Source: an uncultured Anaerolineae bacterium (GTDB lineage Bacteria > Chloroflexota > Anaerolineae > Anaerolineales > Villigracilaceae). Taken from it: 6,271 nucleotides of DNA. The stretch spans positions 1-6,271 of the forward strand of contig CAINXK010000364.1 of the NCBI GenBank assembly GCA_903854805.1. The letters run 5' to 3'. The position numbers and the translations under genes are program-made. The first letter of the stretch is position 1, and each line of letters begins with the position of its first letter. Below are positions 1-5,516 of the stretch, in pieces. Below the pieces are notes generated by a model. It did not search any database. It was given only the letters and a program-made list of their open reading frames with translations, and had not been told where the DNA came from.

Positions 1-342
1 GATTTGGTGGGCACCCTGGAAATGCCCATGGCAGTCGGGATCATCGGCGGGGCTACCAAGGTCCACCCGGCAGCACGCGCTGCATTAAAATTGATGGGCG
101 TCAAAACGGCAGCCGAATTAGCAGAAATTATCGTCGCTGTGGGTCTGGCACAAAATATGGCAGCCCTGCGCGCGCTGGCAACCGAAGGCATTCAGCGTGG
201 ACACATGAGTCTGCACGCTCGCCAGGTGGCTATCGCTGCCGGAGCGTCCGGTGATATGATTGAGAAAATTGCATTAACAATGGTGGCTGAAAAAAAAGTC
301 CGAATAGATAGAGCTGAAGAATTAATGAAGAATTTCAAATAA
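1..342 (+). CDS. mvaA: HMG-CoA reductase, class II, C-terminal fragment (5' end outside window)
   Basis: Reduces HMG-CoA to mevalonate with NAD(P)H, the committed step of the mevalonate route to isoprenoids; cytosolic. The reading frame is open from base 1 (Asp-Leu before the GTG), so the gene starts upstream and only the last 113 residues are present. Visible family blocks are GGATKVHP (residues 16-23 of the fragment), the [19 protein letters not shown] helix region (47-65) and GHMSLHAR (67-74). His68 in GHM corresponds to the catalytic His (His381 of the Pseudomonas mevalonii class II enzyme), and the remaining tail of about 45 residues matches the class II C-terminal flap domain in length. 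It is the first visible gene of the cluster and lies 30 nt upstream of the phosphodiesterase gene. The class II versus class I call is from recalled motif similarity. Cofactor preference cannot be judged because the NAD(P)-binding part is missing. Confidence 0.93.
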   Translation, partial: DLVGTLEMPMAVGIIGGATKVHPAARAALKLMGVKTAAELAEIIVAVGLAQNMAALRALATEGIQRGHMSLHARQVAIAAGASGDMIEKIALTMVAEKKVRIDRAEELMKNFK

Positions 343-349
343 AAATACC

Positions 350-376
350 ATGTTGACCTGGCAGCCACCATCATGA
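350..376 (+). promoter_or_regulatory. 8-codon leader ORF ending in ATGA on the phosphodiesterase start
   Basis: An ATG 7 nt after the reductase stop opens a tiny frame (MLTWQPPS) whose TGA at 374-376 overlaps the ATG of the next gene at 373-375. The next gene has no recognisable Shine-Dalgarno (the preceding bases are GCAGCCACCATC), so termination-reinitiation from this ORF or from the reductase could feed it. The ORF also lacks a clear ribosome binding site and could be chance. Confidence 0.2.
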
Positions 377-1095
377 AAATTGAATTGCTAAAATCAATTA
401 CTGGACGGGTTTTGGTCGAATCACACCGCGGAGCAGAAGGCCTGGCGCCCGAAAATTCATGGACTGCTCTCAAGCTGGGACGAGACTCTGGCGCGGACCT
501 GCTCGAGGTTGATGTACAGCTCAGCCAGGATGGGGTTGCCTTCCTTAGGCACAACTATTCCTTACCAGATAGTTGCTGGTGTTCCGCAATACCCTGGAGC
601 GAACTGAAAGACATTCGTATCGAACATGAGCCGCTACCTCGTCTAGACGATGTGTTGGCCTGGGCTTGCGAGAACAATGTTTATTTGTCACTGGACATTA
701 AAGTTGGTTTTAAACCTGAAAAAAGCCTGACAACAGTCGTGTTATCTGCTCTGGAAGTTACCCAGGCTTGGGAACAGGTCATGCTAATTTCTTGGGATCA
801 CGTAGAACTACTTGATATAAAAAAAACATACCCAAAATTGACCACACGCGCTCTGATCAATGGCCGCCTGGCTGCATATTCAGAATTTTTAAAATATACT
901 CAGGCCGATGCCATCAGTCTCAGCTATGGAATTGTTCGCCCTCGTGACGTTGAGGAAATCCATCGCGCCGGGGTGGCCGTAATTATGGGCGAAATGTGGC
1001 GCCCCGATTTTGAAATGATCAACGATTTGGATATCGACATGGTCAGTTGGAGTGATCCAAACGAAGCGCGCAGACTGCTCGGACAGATACCATGA
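373..1095 (+). CDS. Glycerophosphodiester phosphodiesterase family protein
   Basis: The family hydrolyses glycerophosphodiesters to glycerol 3-phosphate and an alcohol on a metal-dependent TIM barrel. The 240-residue length suits small cytosolic bacterial members; there is no signal peptide. Visible motifs are HRG (His18, Arg19) followed by PEN (Glu27), LEVDV (Glu45, Asp47) after ADL, LRHN (His60), LDIK (Asp108, Lys110), and a C-terminal [13 protein letters not shown] block that replaces the usual TD-P segment. Two deviations are notable: the common HD after strand 2 is HN here, and the ExK metal-ligand Glu is Asp108. These may shift metal or substrate preference, so the substrate is not assigned. 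It sits between two mevalonate genes, starts without a clear Shine-Dalgarno, and ends in ATGA overlapping a 22-codon ORF. The family call is firm. A role tied to isoprenoid lipids is only an inference from its neighbours. Confidence 0.88.
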   Translation: MKIELLKSITGRVLVESHRGAEGLAPENSWTALKLGRDSGADLLEVDVQLSQDGVAFLRHNYSLPDSCWCSAIPWSELKDIRIEHEPLPRLDDVLAWACENNVYLSLDIKVGFKPEKSLTTVVLSALEVTQAWEQVMLISWDHVELLDIKKTYPKLTTRALINGRLAAYSEFLKYTQADAISLSYGIVRPRDVEEIHRAGVAVIMGEMWRPDFEMINDLDIDMVSWSDPNEARRLLGQIP

Positions 1096-1160
1096 AGATC
1101 ATCACGCCCAAGCCACTCAACACCATTTACATCAAAAACAAGTCAGGAAGGTTTCGATGA
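1092..1160 (+). CDS. 22-codon ORF bridging phosphodiesterase and HMG-CoA synthase (possible coupling ORF)
   Basis: The ATG at 1092-1094 overlaps the upstream TGA (1093-1095), and the ORF's own TGA (1158-1160) overlaps the HMG-CoA synthase ATG (1157-1159), giving ATGA junctions at both ends. It encodes a basic 22-residue peptide starting [10 protein letters not shown] and ending SGRFR. The Shine-Dalgarno AGGAAG of the synthase lies inside its last codons. I do not recognise the peptide. It may be a translational-coupling relay, the remnant of a deleted gene, or chance. Expression is not proven by the sequence. Confidence 0.35.
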   Translation: MKIITPKPLNTIYIKNKSGRFR

Positions 1161-2239
1161 CAACTCCCAATTCTCAAACATCCAGCACCCTGCTGAAACC
1201 AAATAAGCCCGTTGGCATCGTTGGTTACGGCGCCTATGTCCCCCGTTATCGCCTGCCCGCTAAAGAAGTGGCGCGTGTATGGACAGGGGGCAAAGGTGGC
1301 CTGCCTATAAAAGAAAAAGCGGTTCCTGGCCTGGATGAAGACGTGATCACCATGTCCATTGAAGCGGCGCGCAACGCCATGGCTCGCGCCCAAATCGATC
1401 CAGTGGAATTGCGTGCCGTATGGGTCGGATCGGAATCGCATCCATACGCAGTCAAACCCACCTCCACGCTGGTCGCAGAGGCCATTGGAGCAGTGCCCAA
1501 CACGCAGGCTGCTGATTGGGAATTTGCCTGTAAAGCCGGCACGGAAGCTCTGGTCGCCGCGATGGGACTGGTTGGTTCAGGCATGGCTCATTACGCCATG
1601 GCAGTTGGTATGGATACTGCCCAGGGAAAACCTGGCGATGCGCTCGAATATACAGCTGGGGCAGGCGGCGCGGCCTATATCATCGGCCCGGCAGAAGAAT
1701 CACTCGCAATCATTAATGCATCTTATTCATATGTTACTGACACACCAGACTTCTGGCGGCGAGAATATCAAAAATATCCAGAACATGGCATGCGATTCAC
1801 CGGCGAGCCAGCCTATTTCAAACATATCACCGAAGCTGCCACCGCGCTGATGCAAGCTGCTGGCACCCGCCCAGGCGATTACCAATGGGCAGTCTTCCAC
1901 CAGCCGAATACCAAGTTTCCTCAGAAGGTAGCCAGCCAGTTAGGGTTTACGATGGACCAAATCGCCCCAGGTTTACTCGTGCCTGTCATCGGTAACACAT
2001 ACGCCGGGGCTGCCATGATTGGGCTCACTGGTGTTCTGGATGTAGCCAATCCGGGTGATCGAATTCTAATGGTCTCATTCGGATCCGGAGCCGGTTCAGA
2101 TGCATTCGATATCGTCGTCACCGACAAACTGATGGAACGCCGCAACCGTGCAACCAGTACCCAGGCCTACATCGCCCGGCGTACTGAAATCGATTATGCC
2201 TCCTATGTACGCTTCCGCGGCAAACTGGCGATGAAGTAA
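1157..2239 (+). CDS. Hydroxymethylglutaryl-CoA synthase, archaeal type
   Basis: Condenses acetyl-CoA with acetoacetyl-CoA to HMG-CoA; cytosolic, thiolase fold. The ATG at 1157 is preferred over the longer in-frame ATG at 1052 because AGGAAG (1145-1150) sits 6 nt upstream, the extra 35 residues are His/Gln-rich and unlike the family, and they would overlap the phosphodiesterase gene. The resulting 360 residues match the archaeal/Chloroflexota form of about 350. The N-terminal strand is [15 protein letters not shown] (residues 19-33). Catalytic residues are all visible: Glu93 ([11 protein letters not shown]), nucleophile Cys125 ([11 protein letters not shown]) and His248 ([10 protein letters not shown]). 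Asn280 (GNTYAGA) and the C-terminal glycine loop GSGAGSDAF (309-317) complete the site. It is followed after 24 nt by the thiolase-like gene, its complex partner in archaea. No truncation is seen, and activity is expected if acetoacetyl-CoA is supplied. Confidence 0.95.
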   Translation: MTTPNSQTSSTLLKPNKPVGIVGYGAYVPRYRLPAKEVARVWTGGKGGLPIKEKAVPGLDEDVITMSIEAARNAMARAQIDPVELRAVWVGSESHPYAVKPTSTLVAEAIGAVPNTQAADWEFACKAGTEALVAAMGLVGSGMAHYAMAVGMDTAQGKPGDALEYTAGAGGAAYIIGPAEESLAIINASYSYVTDTPDFWRREYQKYPEHGMRFTGEPAYFKHITEAATALMQAAGTRPGDYQWAVFHQPNTKFPQKVASQLGFTMDQIAPGLLVPVIGNTYAGAAMIGLTGVLDVANPGDRILMVSFGSGAGSDAFDIVVTDKLMERRNRATSTQAYIARRTEIDYASYVRFRGKLAMK

Positions 2240-2263
2240 GCACAACCGAAAAACGGAGTACAC

Positions 2264-3424
2264 ATGACAGATATCGTCATTGCAGGAATTGGCCAAACAG
2301 AGGTCGGCGAACACTGGGATATTTCCTTGCGCGAGCTGGCCTACAAAGCCATCAAGGCCGCCCTGGATGACAGCGGCAGCCTGAAACCACAGGCACTGTT
2401 TGTGGGGAACATGCTATCCTTAAATCTCTCCAACCAGGCCCACCTGGGTGCACTGCTGGCAGATTATGCCGGGCTGACTGGTATTGAAGCAGTCAGCGTA
2501 GAAGCAGCCGGGGCATCCGGTGCCGCAGCGCTGCGCCAGGCCTCAATCGCAATCGCCAGCGGAATGGTTGACGTAGCGCTTGTATTGGGGGTGGAAAAAT
2601 TTACTGATAGAGTTGGTCCAGATGTGGAAGCAGCCGCTTCTACATCCACAGATGGCGACTATGAAGGCATGCAAGGCTTGACCACCACAGCCCAAGCAGC
2701 TTTAATCATGCGTCGATATATGTTTGAAAATAACCTACCAACCGATGGCTTCGCCGGTTTTGCTGTAACTGCGCACGCCAACGGTGCAGGCAACCCCTTT
2801 GCCATGTTTCGCAAAGCCATCAAACCGGAATCGTACGCCCGGGCAGAAATGGTTAGCGAGCCGGTCAACATGTTTGACGTGGCTCCAAATGCAGATGGCG
2901 CAGCAGCCATACTATTGACCCGCCGGGATCTGCTGCCCCAAATATTCTCTCATCCACTGGTCAGGATCGCAGGGACGGGCAGTTCATCAGACACACTGGC
3001 GCTACACGACCGGCAGGACATGCTCTGGTTTCAATCTGCACAAATCGCCACCGCCCTGGCCCTCAAAAAAGCAGGCATCACGCTCGAACAGGTGGATTTC
3101 TTTGAATACCACGATGCATTCAGCATCTATGCCGCTTTATCTCTGGAAGCTGCCGGTTTTGCCGAACGCGGACAGGGTTGGAAGCTGGCCGCAGATGGGT
3201 CAATCTCTCTCAAAGGAAAAATCCCATGTGCGACAATGGGTGGACTCAAAGCGCGGGGCTTTGCAGGTGGGGCTTCCGGGGTATATCAGGCTGTCGAAGC
3301 CACCCACCAACTGCGTGGCAGTGCCGGTCGGAACCAGCTAAACGGGGCACATTACGGGCTGATCCAGTCACTAGGTGGGCCGGCATCCACAGCCGTGTGC
3401 CATATCCTTGAAAAAATAAATTAG
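2264..3424 (+). CDS. Thiolase-superfamily protein (archaeal acetoacetyl-CoA thiolase-like) lacking catalytic Cys and GHP His
   Basis: By position and fold this is the partner that in archaea makes acetoacetyl-CoA from two acetyl-CoA and passes it to HMG-CoA synthase within a DUF35-containing complex. It is full length at 386 residues, with GGAG (2255-2258) 5 nt before the ATG. Family landmarks are the N-terminal IVIAGIGQTEVGEHW, GVEKFTD (109-115), EYHDAF with His283 (281-286), GGLKARG (326-332) and the terminal QSLGGPASTAVCHIL (368-382). The nucleophile block normally reading EAACASGG is VEAAGASGAAAL, with GGG-encoded Gly83 in place of Cys. The GHPxGATG block reads GFAGGASG, with Phe333 in place of His. 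The frame is otherwise intact and well conserved, so it does not look like a decaying gene. It may be a structural partner, a thiolase-like aldolase or lyase, or use other chemistry. The superfamily call is firm; the reaction is unassigned. Confidence 0.9.
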   Translation: MTDIVIAGIGQTEVGEHWDISLRELAYKAIKAALDDSGSLKPQALFVGNMLSLNLSNQAHLGALLADYAGLTGIEAVSVEAAGASGAAALRQASIAIASGMVDVALVLGVEKFTDRVGPDVEAAASTSTDGDYEGMQGLTTTAQAALIMRRYMFENNLPTDGFAGFAVTAHANGAGNPFAMFRKAIKPESYARAEMVSEPVNMFDVAPNADGAAAILLTRRDLLPQIFSHPLVRIAGTGSSSDTLALHDRQDMLWFQSAQIATALALKKAGITLEQVDFFEYHDAFSIYAALSLEAAGFAERGQGWKLAADGSISLKGKIPCATMGGLKARGFAGGASGVYQAVEATHQLRGSAGRNQLNGAHYGLIQSLGGPASTAVCHILEKIN

Positions 3425-3441
3425 CGCAGCTTATACCTTTT

Positions 3442-3476
3442 CAAAAGGCAGACCATTGTCTGTCTTTTGATTTTTT
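3442..3476 (+). terminator. Intrinsic terminator after the thiolase-like gene
   Basis: CAAAAGGCAGAC (3442-3453) pairs with GTCTGTCTTTTG (3458-3469) over 12 positions with one G-U wobble and a 4-nt CATT loop, then A and six T (3471-3476). It lies 18 nt past the thiolase stop and should separate most transcription of 1-3424 from the DUF35 gene. Confidence 0.88.
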
Positions 3477-3536
3477 AACAAGCAGTCAATCCAAATTTAT
3501 GCGAGTCTCAACCGACATATATGAAAAGATAGCTCT

Positions 3537-3569
3537 TTGATAGTTCTTGATAGTGCTGCTGGATAAAAT
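3537..3569 (+). promoter_or_regulatory. Candidate promoter/operator region for the DUF35 gene
   Basis: TAAAAT at 3564-3569 resembles a -10 box and would give a leader of roughly 25-30 nt. No -35 box lies at the usual 16-18 nt: the two TTGATA matches at 3537-3542 and 3547-3552 lie 21 and 11 nt from it. Those two belong to an 8-bp direct repeat TTGATAGT with a 10-bp period (3537-3544 and 3547-3554), one helical turn apart, which could be a regulator site. The terminator upstream makes some promoter here likely, but this exact assignment is weak. Confidence 0.3.
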
Positions 3570-3588
3570 TAGGCCCAGAACAAATAAC

Positions 3589-3594
3589 AAGGAG
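3589..3594 (+). promoter_or_regulatory. Shine-Dalgarno of the DUF35 gene
   Basis: AAGGAG, 7 nt before the ATG at 3602. It is the strongest ribosome binding site in the window and fixes the start. It fits independent translation of this gene rather than coupling to the gene before it. Confidence 0.85.
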
Positions 3595-3601
3595 TAATAT
3601 C

Positions 3602-4015
3602 ATGGAAATTGCGCGCCACTGGCGATTGAAACAACAACGTTATGGTCTTGTCGGCGAGGTCTGCCCACACTGCGACTATAAGATCTTCCCGCCTCGCGAT
3701 GTCTGCCCCAACTGCGGAGACGAGGCCAAAACCCTCTACGCATTCAGCGGCAAGGGCGAAGTATTCTCATACACCACTATCTACGAAGCCCCAACTGGCT
3801 TCGACGCCTATGCACCCTACACAGTTGCAATCGTCAAGCTGGATGAAGGCCCGATGGTAACCGCCCAGTTGACCGATTTCGGCGACCAACCGGTGGAAAT
3901 TGGCATGCCTGTGGAAATGGTCACACGGAAAATGCGCAACGACGGCGACGAACGTGGGATTATAGTATACGGGTATAAATTCAGGCCGGTCCTGGCTCAA
4001 CCGCAAGCGGCTTAA
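3602..4015 (+). CDS. DUF35 zinc-ribbon/OB-fold protein, thiolase and HMG-CoA synthase partner
   Basis: DUF35 proteins are small acyl-CoA-associated scaffolds. In the archaeal thiolase-HMG-CoA synthase complex the DUF35 subunit bridges the two enzymes and helps form the shared CoA site; in actinobacterial steroid degradation a DUF35 partner supports a thiolase-like aldolase. This 137-residue protein has an N-terminal helix, then a rubredoxin-like zinc ribbon with Cys21-x2-Cys24 (CPHC) and Cys35-x2-Cys38 (CPNC), then an OB fold at about residues 45-130 with the conserved GKGEVFSYTTIYEAPTGF and YAPYTVAIVKLDEG blocks. All four zinc ligands are present. It is separated from the thiolase-like gene by 177 bp holding a terminator, so it is probably its own transcription unit while still serving the same complex. 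Zinc binding and the partner role are inferred from family knowledge. Confidence 0.93.
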   Translation: MEIARHWRLKQQRYGLVGEVCPHCDYKIFPPRDVCPNCGDEAKTLYAFSGKGEVFSYTTIYEAPTGFDAYAPYTVAIVKLDEGPMVTAQLTDFGDQPVEIGMPVEMVTRKMRNDGDERGIIVYGYKFRPVLAQPQAA

Positions 4016-4043
4016 TCTCTAAAATATCTTTTATACGCAAAAC

Positions 4044-4077
4044 AAACTCCCCGTGCTAACAAAACACGGGGAGTTTT
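4044..4077. terminator. Bidirectional intrinsic terminator between convergent genes
   Basis: AAACTCCCCGTG (4044-4055) and CACGGGGAGTTT (4065-4076) form a perfect 12-bp GC-rich stem with a 9-nt loop. On the plus strand the stem runs into TTTT (4074-4077). On the minus strand it is followed by GTTTGTTTTG. It can stop the DUF35 transcript and the leftward lipoprotein transcript. Confidence 0.85.
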
Positions 4078-4097
4078 CTATATCGAGGAAAACGGAC

Positions 4098-4259
4098 CTA
4101 TTCCTGAATAATGCCCATAGCGCTAAAGACTTCATCAGCGCGGACAAGTTTCTCAACATGTCGGCGGGCCCAGGCTTCCCGTCAATTGCTTTGTGGAAAG
4201 AATGGGCCAGTCGCATCCAATGCTGAAACCGGCAGCGCGCAGGCGGCAAGATATATCGC
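4098..4259 (-). pseudogene. Gene-tail-like remnant with one in-frame TGA, just past the lipoprotein stop
   Basis: Reading leftwards in the same frame as the lipoprotein, immediately after its TAA, are 25 codons (AIYLAACALPVSALDATGPF and on), a TGA at 4184-4182, then 27 codons containing REAWARRHVEKL and RADEVFSAMGIIQE, and a TAG at 4100-4098. The second part has strong purine-any-pyrimidine codon periodicity (GCC, GTT, GTC, GCT, GAT, AGC, GGC, ATT) and protein-like composition, as expected of a true C-terminus. I do not recognise the family. TGA is used as a normal stop by the phosphodiesterase gene here, so recoding as Trp is unlikely. There is no start codon or ribosome binding site, so this is more likely the decayed 3' end of a lost gene. 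A competing minus-strand frame at 4031-4249 is also open but less coding-like. Confidence 0.35.
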
Positions 4260-5393
4260 TTAATAATTTCCTGCTATTTCCCACTTGTTAGGGCCCATAT
4301 CCACCGAATTAAGTAACAATACTTTTCCCCACTTGCCATGATCGATAAAGAAAAAATGCGTATCACCACTGGGCATGCCGGATTGCACTGAATAGGTTTG
4401 GAATCTCCCTAAAAACTTACTTTGAGGTTCGTATGCCCATCCAAGGCGATTGCGAACATCTACATTTTCACGCCAAACTTTGCCAATACTATCAACAGGT
4501 TGATAACGCCCACTTGGAACTACAAGGCTTGGGTCATTGGCAGGTTGACTCGCATCCCAAACATCTGGAAAAGTAACCCACTCTCCGTCATTATAAATTA
4601 TGTATACTGTTCCCCTTTGATCGGCTGTATAGGTTGGGTCGGGTGCATAACGATATGCCCGACCACCTTCAAAATCTTGTCCCACAGCTTCCAGAATTTT
4701 GACTGGCTCAGGGCAAAAAGAGCCAAGTGGAAGCTGTTTATTATCAAAAGTAAAAAACCAACTTGCAGAGCATGTTGTTGAAATATCGGTTGGCATGGGC
4801 GGGAACGTGCCTTCGGGGGCATACCAGTCTCCAGGGCTAACCACAACGGTTTGACCTACTGTGACGGTAATTGGGATGAGCGAGTGGTCGGTGCAAGCTG
4901 CTGTTAAACCGCAGAGAACAAATTGGGTATATCCGCCGGCTGCGCCGGCTATTGGGGAACCAGCCGGAGGTTTTCCCATTCCCGCACGATAAGGATATGC
5001 AATGACATGATAACTCCCTGCCGGCAGGTCCATAGAATATGTGCCTTGATTCATACCTGTATCGGTATAACTAACACTTCCATCTGTGAGACTAAAGAAG
5101 GCAATGCGCATGGCCGGAATAAACGAAGAAGGAAAGGATAGTTTTCCGGTAACCGTTCCCTGCAGTGGAATAAAATCGCGCGCAGAAAGTGACGCAGTAG
5201 GTTGAATAGGCGGCGCAACCTGAGTTGAGCCTGGCGCAAAGGTCGGTTGCAGCACAACCACATGTGGATTATTTTGAGCAACCGCGGTTAAAGTAGCATT
5301 AACGATGCTGCTCACATCCTGAGTTGGCGAAGGCTGTGCGCAGCAGGCGAGCATAATAATAAGTATAGGCAGCAAATATAGTATTTTTTTCAT
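4260..5393 (-). CDS. Secreted lipoprotein with Cna-B-like and LGWA-type domains
   Basis: Predicted to be exported and lipid-anchored outside the cytoplasmic membrane. The 377 residues open with MKK, a hydrophobic core (residues 4-16) and a Cys pair, MLAC-C (Cys17 or Cys18), as lipobox; Cys17 fits better with Ala at -1. A Pro/Thr-rich linker with VNATLTAVAQ (31-40), common in Anaerolineae lipoproteins, runs to about 70. Residues 76-185 resemble a carboxypeptidase-regulatory or Cna-B-like beta sandwich (GTYSMDLPAGSYHVIAYPY, then CGLTAACTDHSLIPITV and SPGDWY). Residues 205-325 hold Cys208/Cys227 and the Chloroflexota block FEGGRAYRY, YIIYNDGEWVTFPDVWD, GRYQPVDSIGKVWRE, VRNRLGWAY. GGAG (5402-5399) precedes the ATG by 5 nt. 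It is the second gene in the leftward pair. The precise function is unknown; a surface adhesion or matrix role is only a guess. Confidence 0.85.
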   Translation of the reverse strand: MKKILYLLPILIIMLACCAQPSPTQDVSSIVNATLTAVAQNNPHVVVLQPTFAPGSTQVAPPIQPTASLSARDFIPLQGTVTGKLSFPSSFIPAMRIAFFSLTDGSVSYTDTGMNQGTYSMDLPAGSYHVIAYPYRAGMGKPPAGSPIAGAAGGYTQFVLCGLTAACTDHSLIPITVTVGQTVVVSPGDWYAPEGTFPPMPTDISTTCSASWFFTFDNKQLPLGSFCPEPVKILEAVGQDFEGGRAYRYAPDPTYTADQRGTVYIIYNDGEWVTFPDVWDASQPANDPSLVVPSGRYQPVDSIGKVWRENVDVRNRLGWAYEPQSKFLGRFQTYSVQSGMPSGDTHFFFIDHGKWGKVLLLNSVDMGPNKWEIAGNY

Positions 5394-5415
5394 TTTTTCT
5401 CCATGTCAATTTCAA

Positions 5416-5443
5416 CGTATAAAATATCCAAAAGTCGTGCAAA
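5416..5443 (-). promoter_or_regulatory. Weak promoter candidate for the lipoprotein gene
   Basis: On the minus strand TTTGCA (5443-5438) and TATACG (5421-5416) are separated by 16 nt and lie about 22 nt before the start codon. Each matches its consensus at four of six positions. Co-transcription with the gene at 5517-6271 is an equally good explanation. Confidence 0.22.
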
Positions 5444-5498
5444 CACTTCATCTGTTCACGGCACGCCGCACCTTGCAGCAGCAAATGTGTGAAGTGTT
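5442..5498. repeat. 9-bp perfect inverted repeat in the 123-bp intergenic gap
   Basis: AACACTTCA (5442-5450) and TGAAGTGTT (5490-5498) are exact reverse complements 39 nt apart. The interior includes a short CGG/CCG hairpin at 5458-5467. No T-run follows on the minus strand, so it is not a standard terminator. It could be a processing stem, an operator pair or chance. It overlaps the weak promoter candidate. Confidence 0.4.
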
Positions 5499-5516
5499 CG
5501 TTTTGCAGTTTCATCC

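Noticed and set aside
192..554. 120-codon open frame on the minus strand
   Set aside because: Antisense to the conserved HMG-CoA reductase tail and the phosphodiesterase start; composition is Ser/Arg/Cys-rich with no recognisable motif, as expected of a shadow.
1052..1156. In-frame 35-residue N-terminal extension of HMG-CoA synthase from the ATG at 1052
   Set aside because: It overlaps the phosphodiesterase coding region in another frame, is His/Gln-rich and unlike the family, and a proper Shine-Dalgarno exists for the ATG at 1157.
1359..1850. 163-codon plus-strand frame inside HMG-CoA synthase
   Set aside because: Out of frame with a strongly conserved enzyme whose catalytic residues are all in the other frame; Trp/Arg/Pro-rich shadow.
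2264..3424. Thiolase-like gene as a pseudogene
   Set aside because: Full length, no frameshift or stop, good Shine-Dalgarno and conserved core motifs; only specific catalytic positions differ, so it was kept as a probable functional protein with unusual chemistry.
4031..4249. 72-codon minus-strand frame beyond the lipoprotein
   Set aside because: It crosses the terminator hairpin and lacks a Shine-Dalgarno; the alternative frame in 4098-4259 has better codon periodicity and a natural stop.
4111..4263. 50-codon plus-strand frame starting MPIALKTSS
   Set aside because: Ser/Arg/Cys-rich with no ribosome binding site; reads as the antisense of the minus-strand remnant.
4934..4950. Tandem CGCCGGCT copies with a nearby complementary GCCGG run
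   Set aside because: Inside the lipoprotein gene they encode a Gly/Ala-rich stretch (AGAAGG); explained by codon repetition, no sign of a functional element.
5299..5514. 71-codon minus-strand frame starting 2 nt after the stop of the truncated secreted protein
   Set aside because: No usable ribosome binding site, runs out of frame through the lipoprotein signal peptide, and its first part is translated intergenic sequence with unusual composition.
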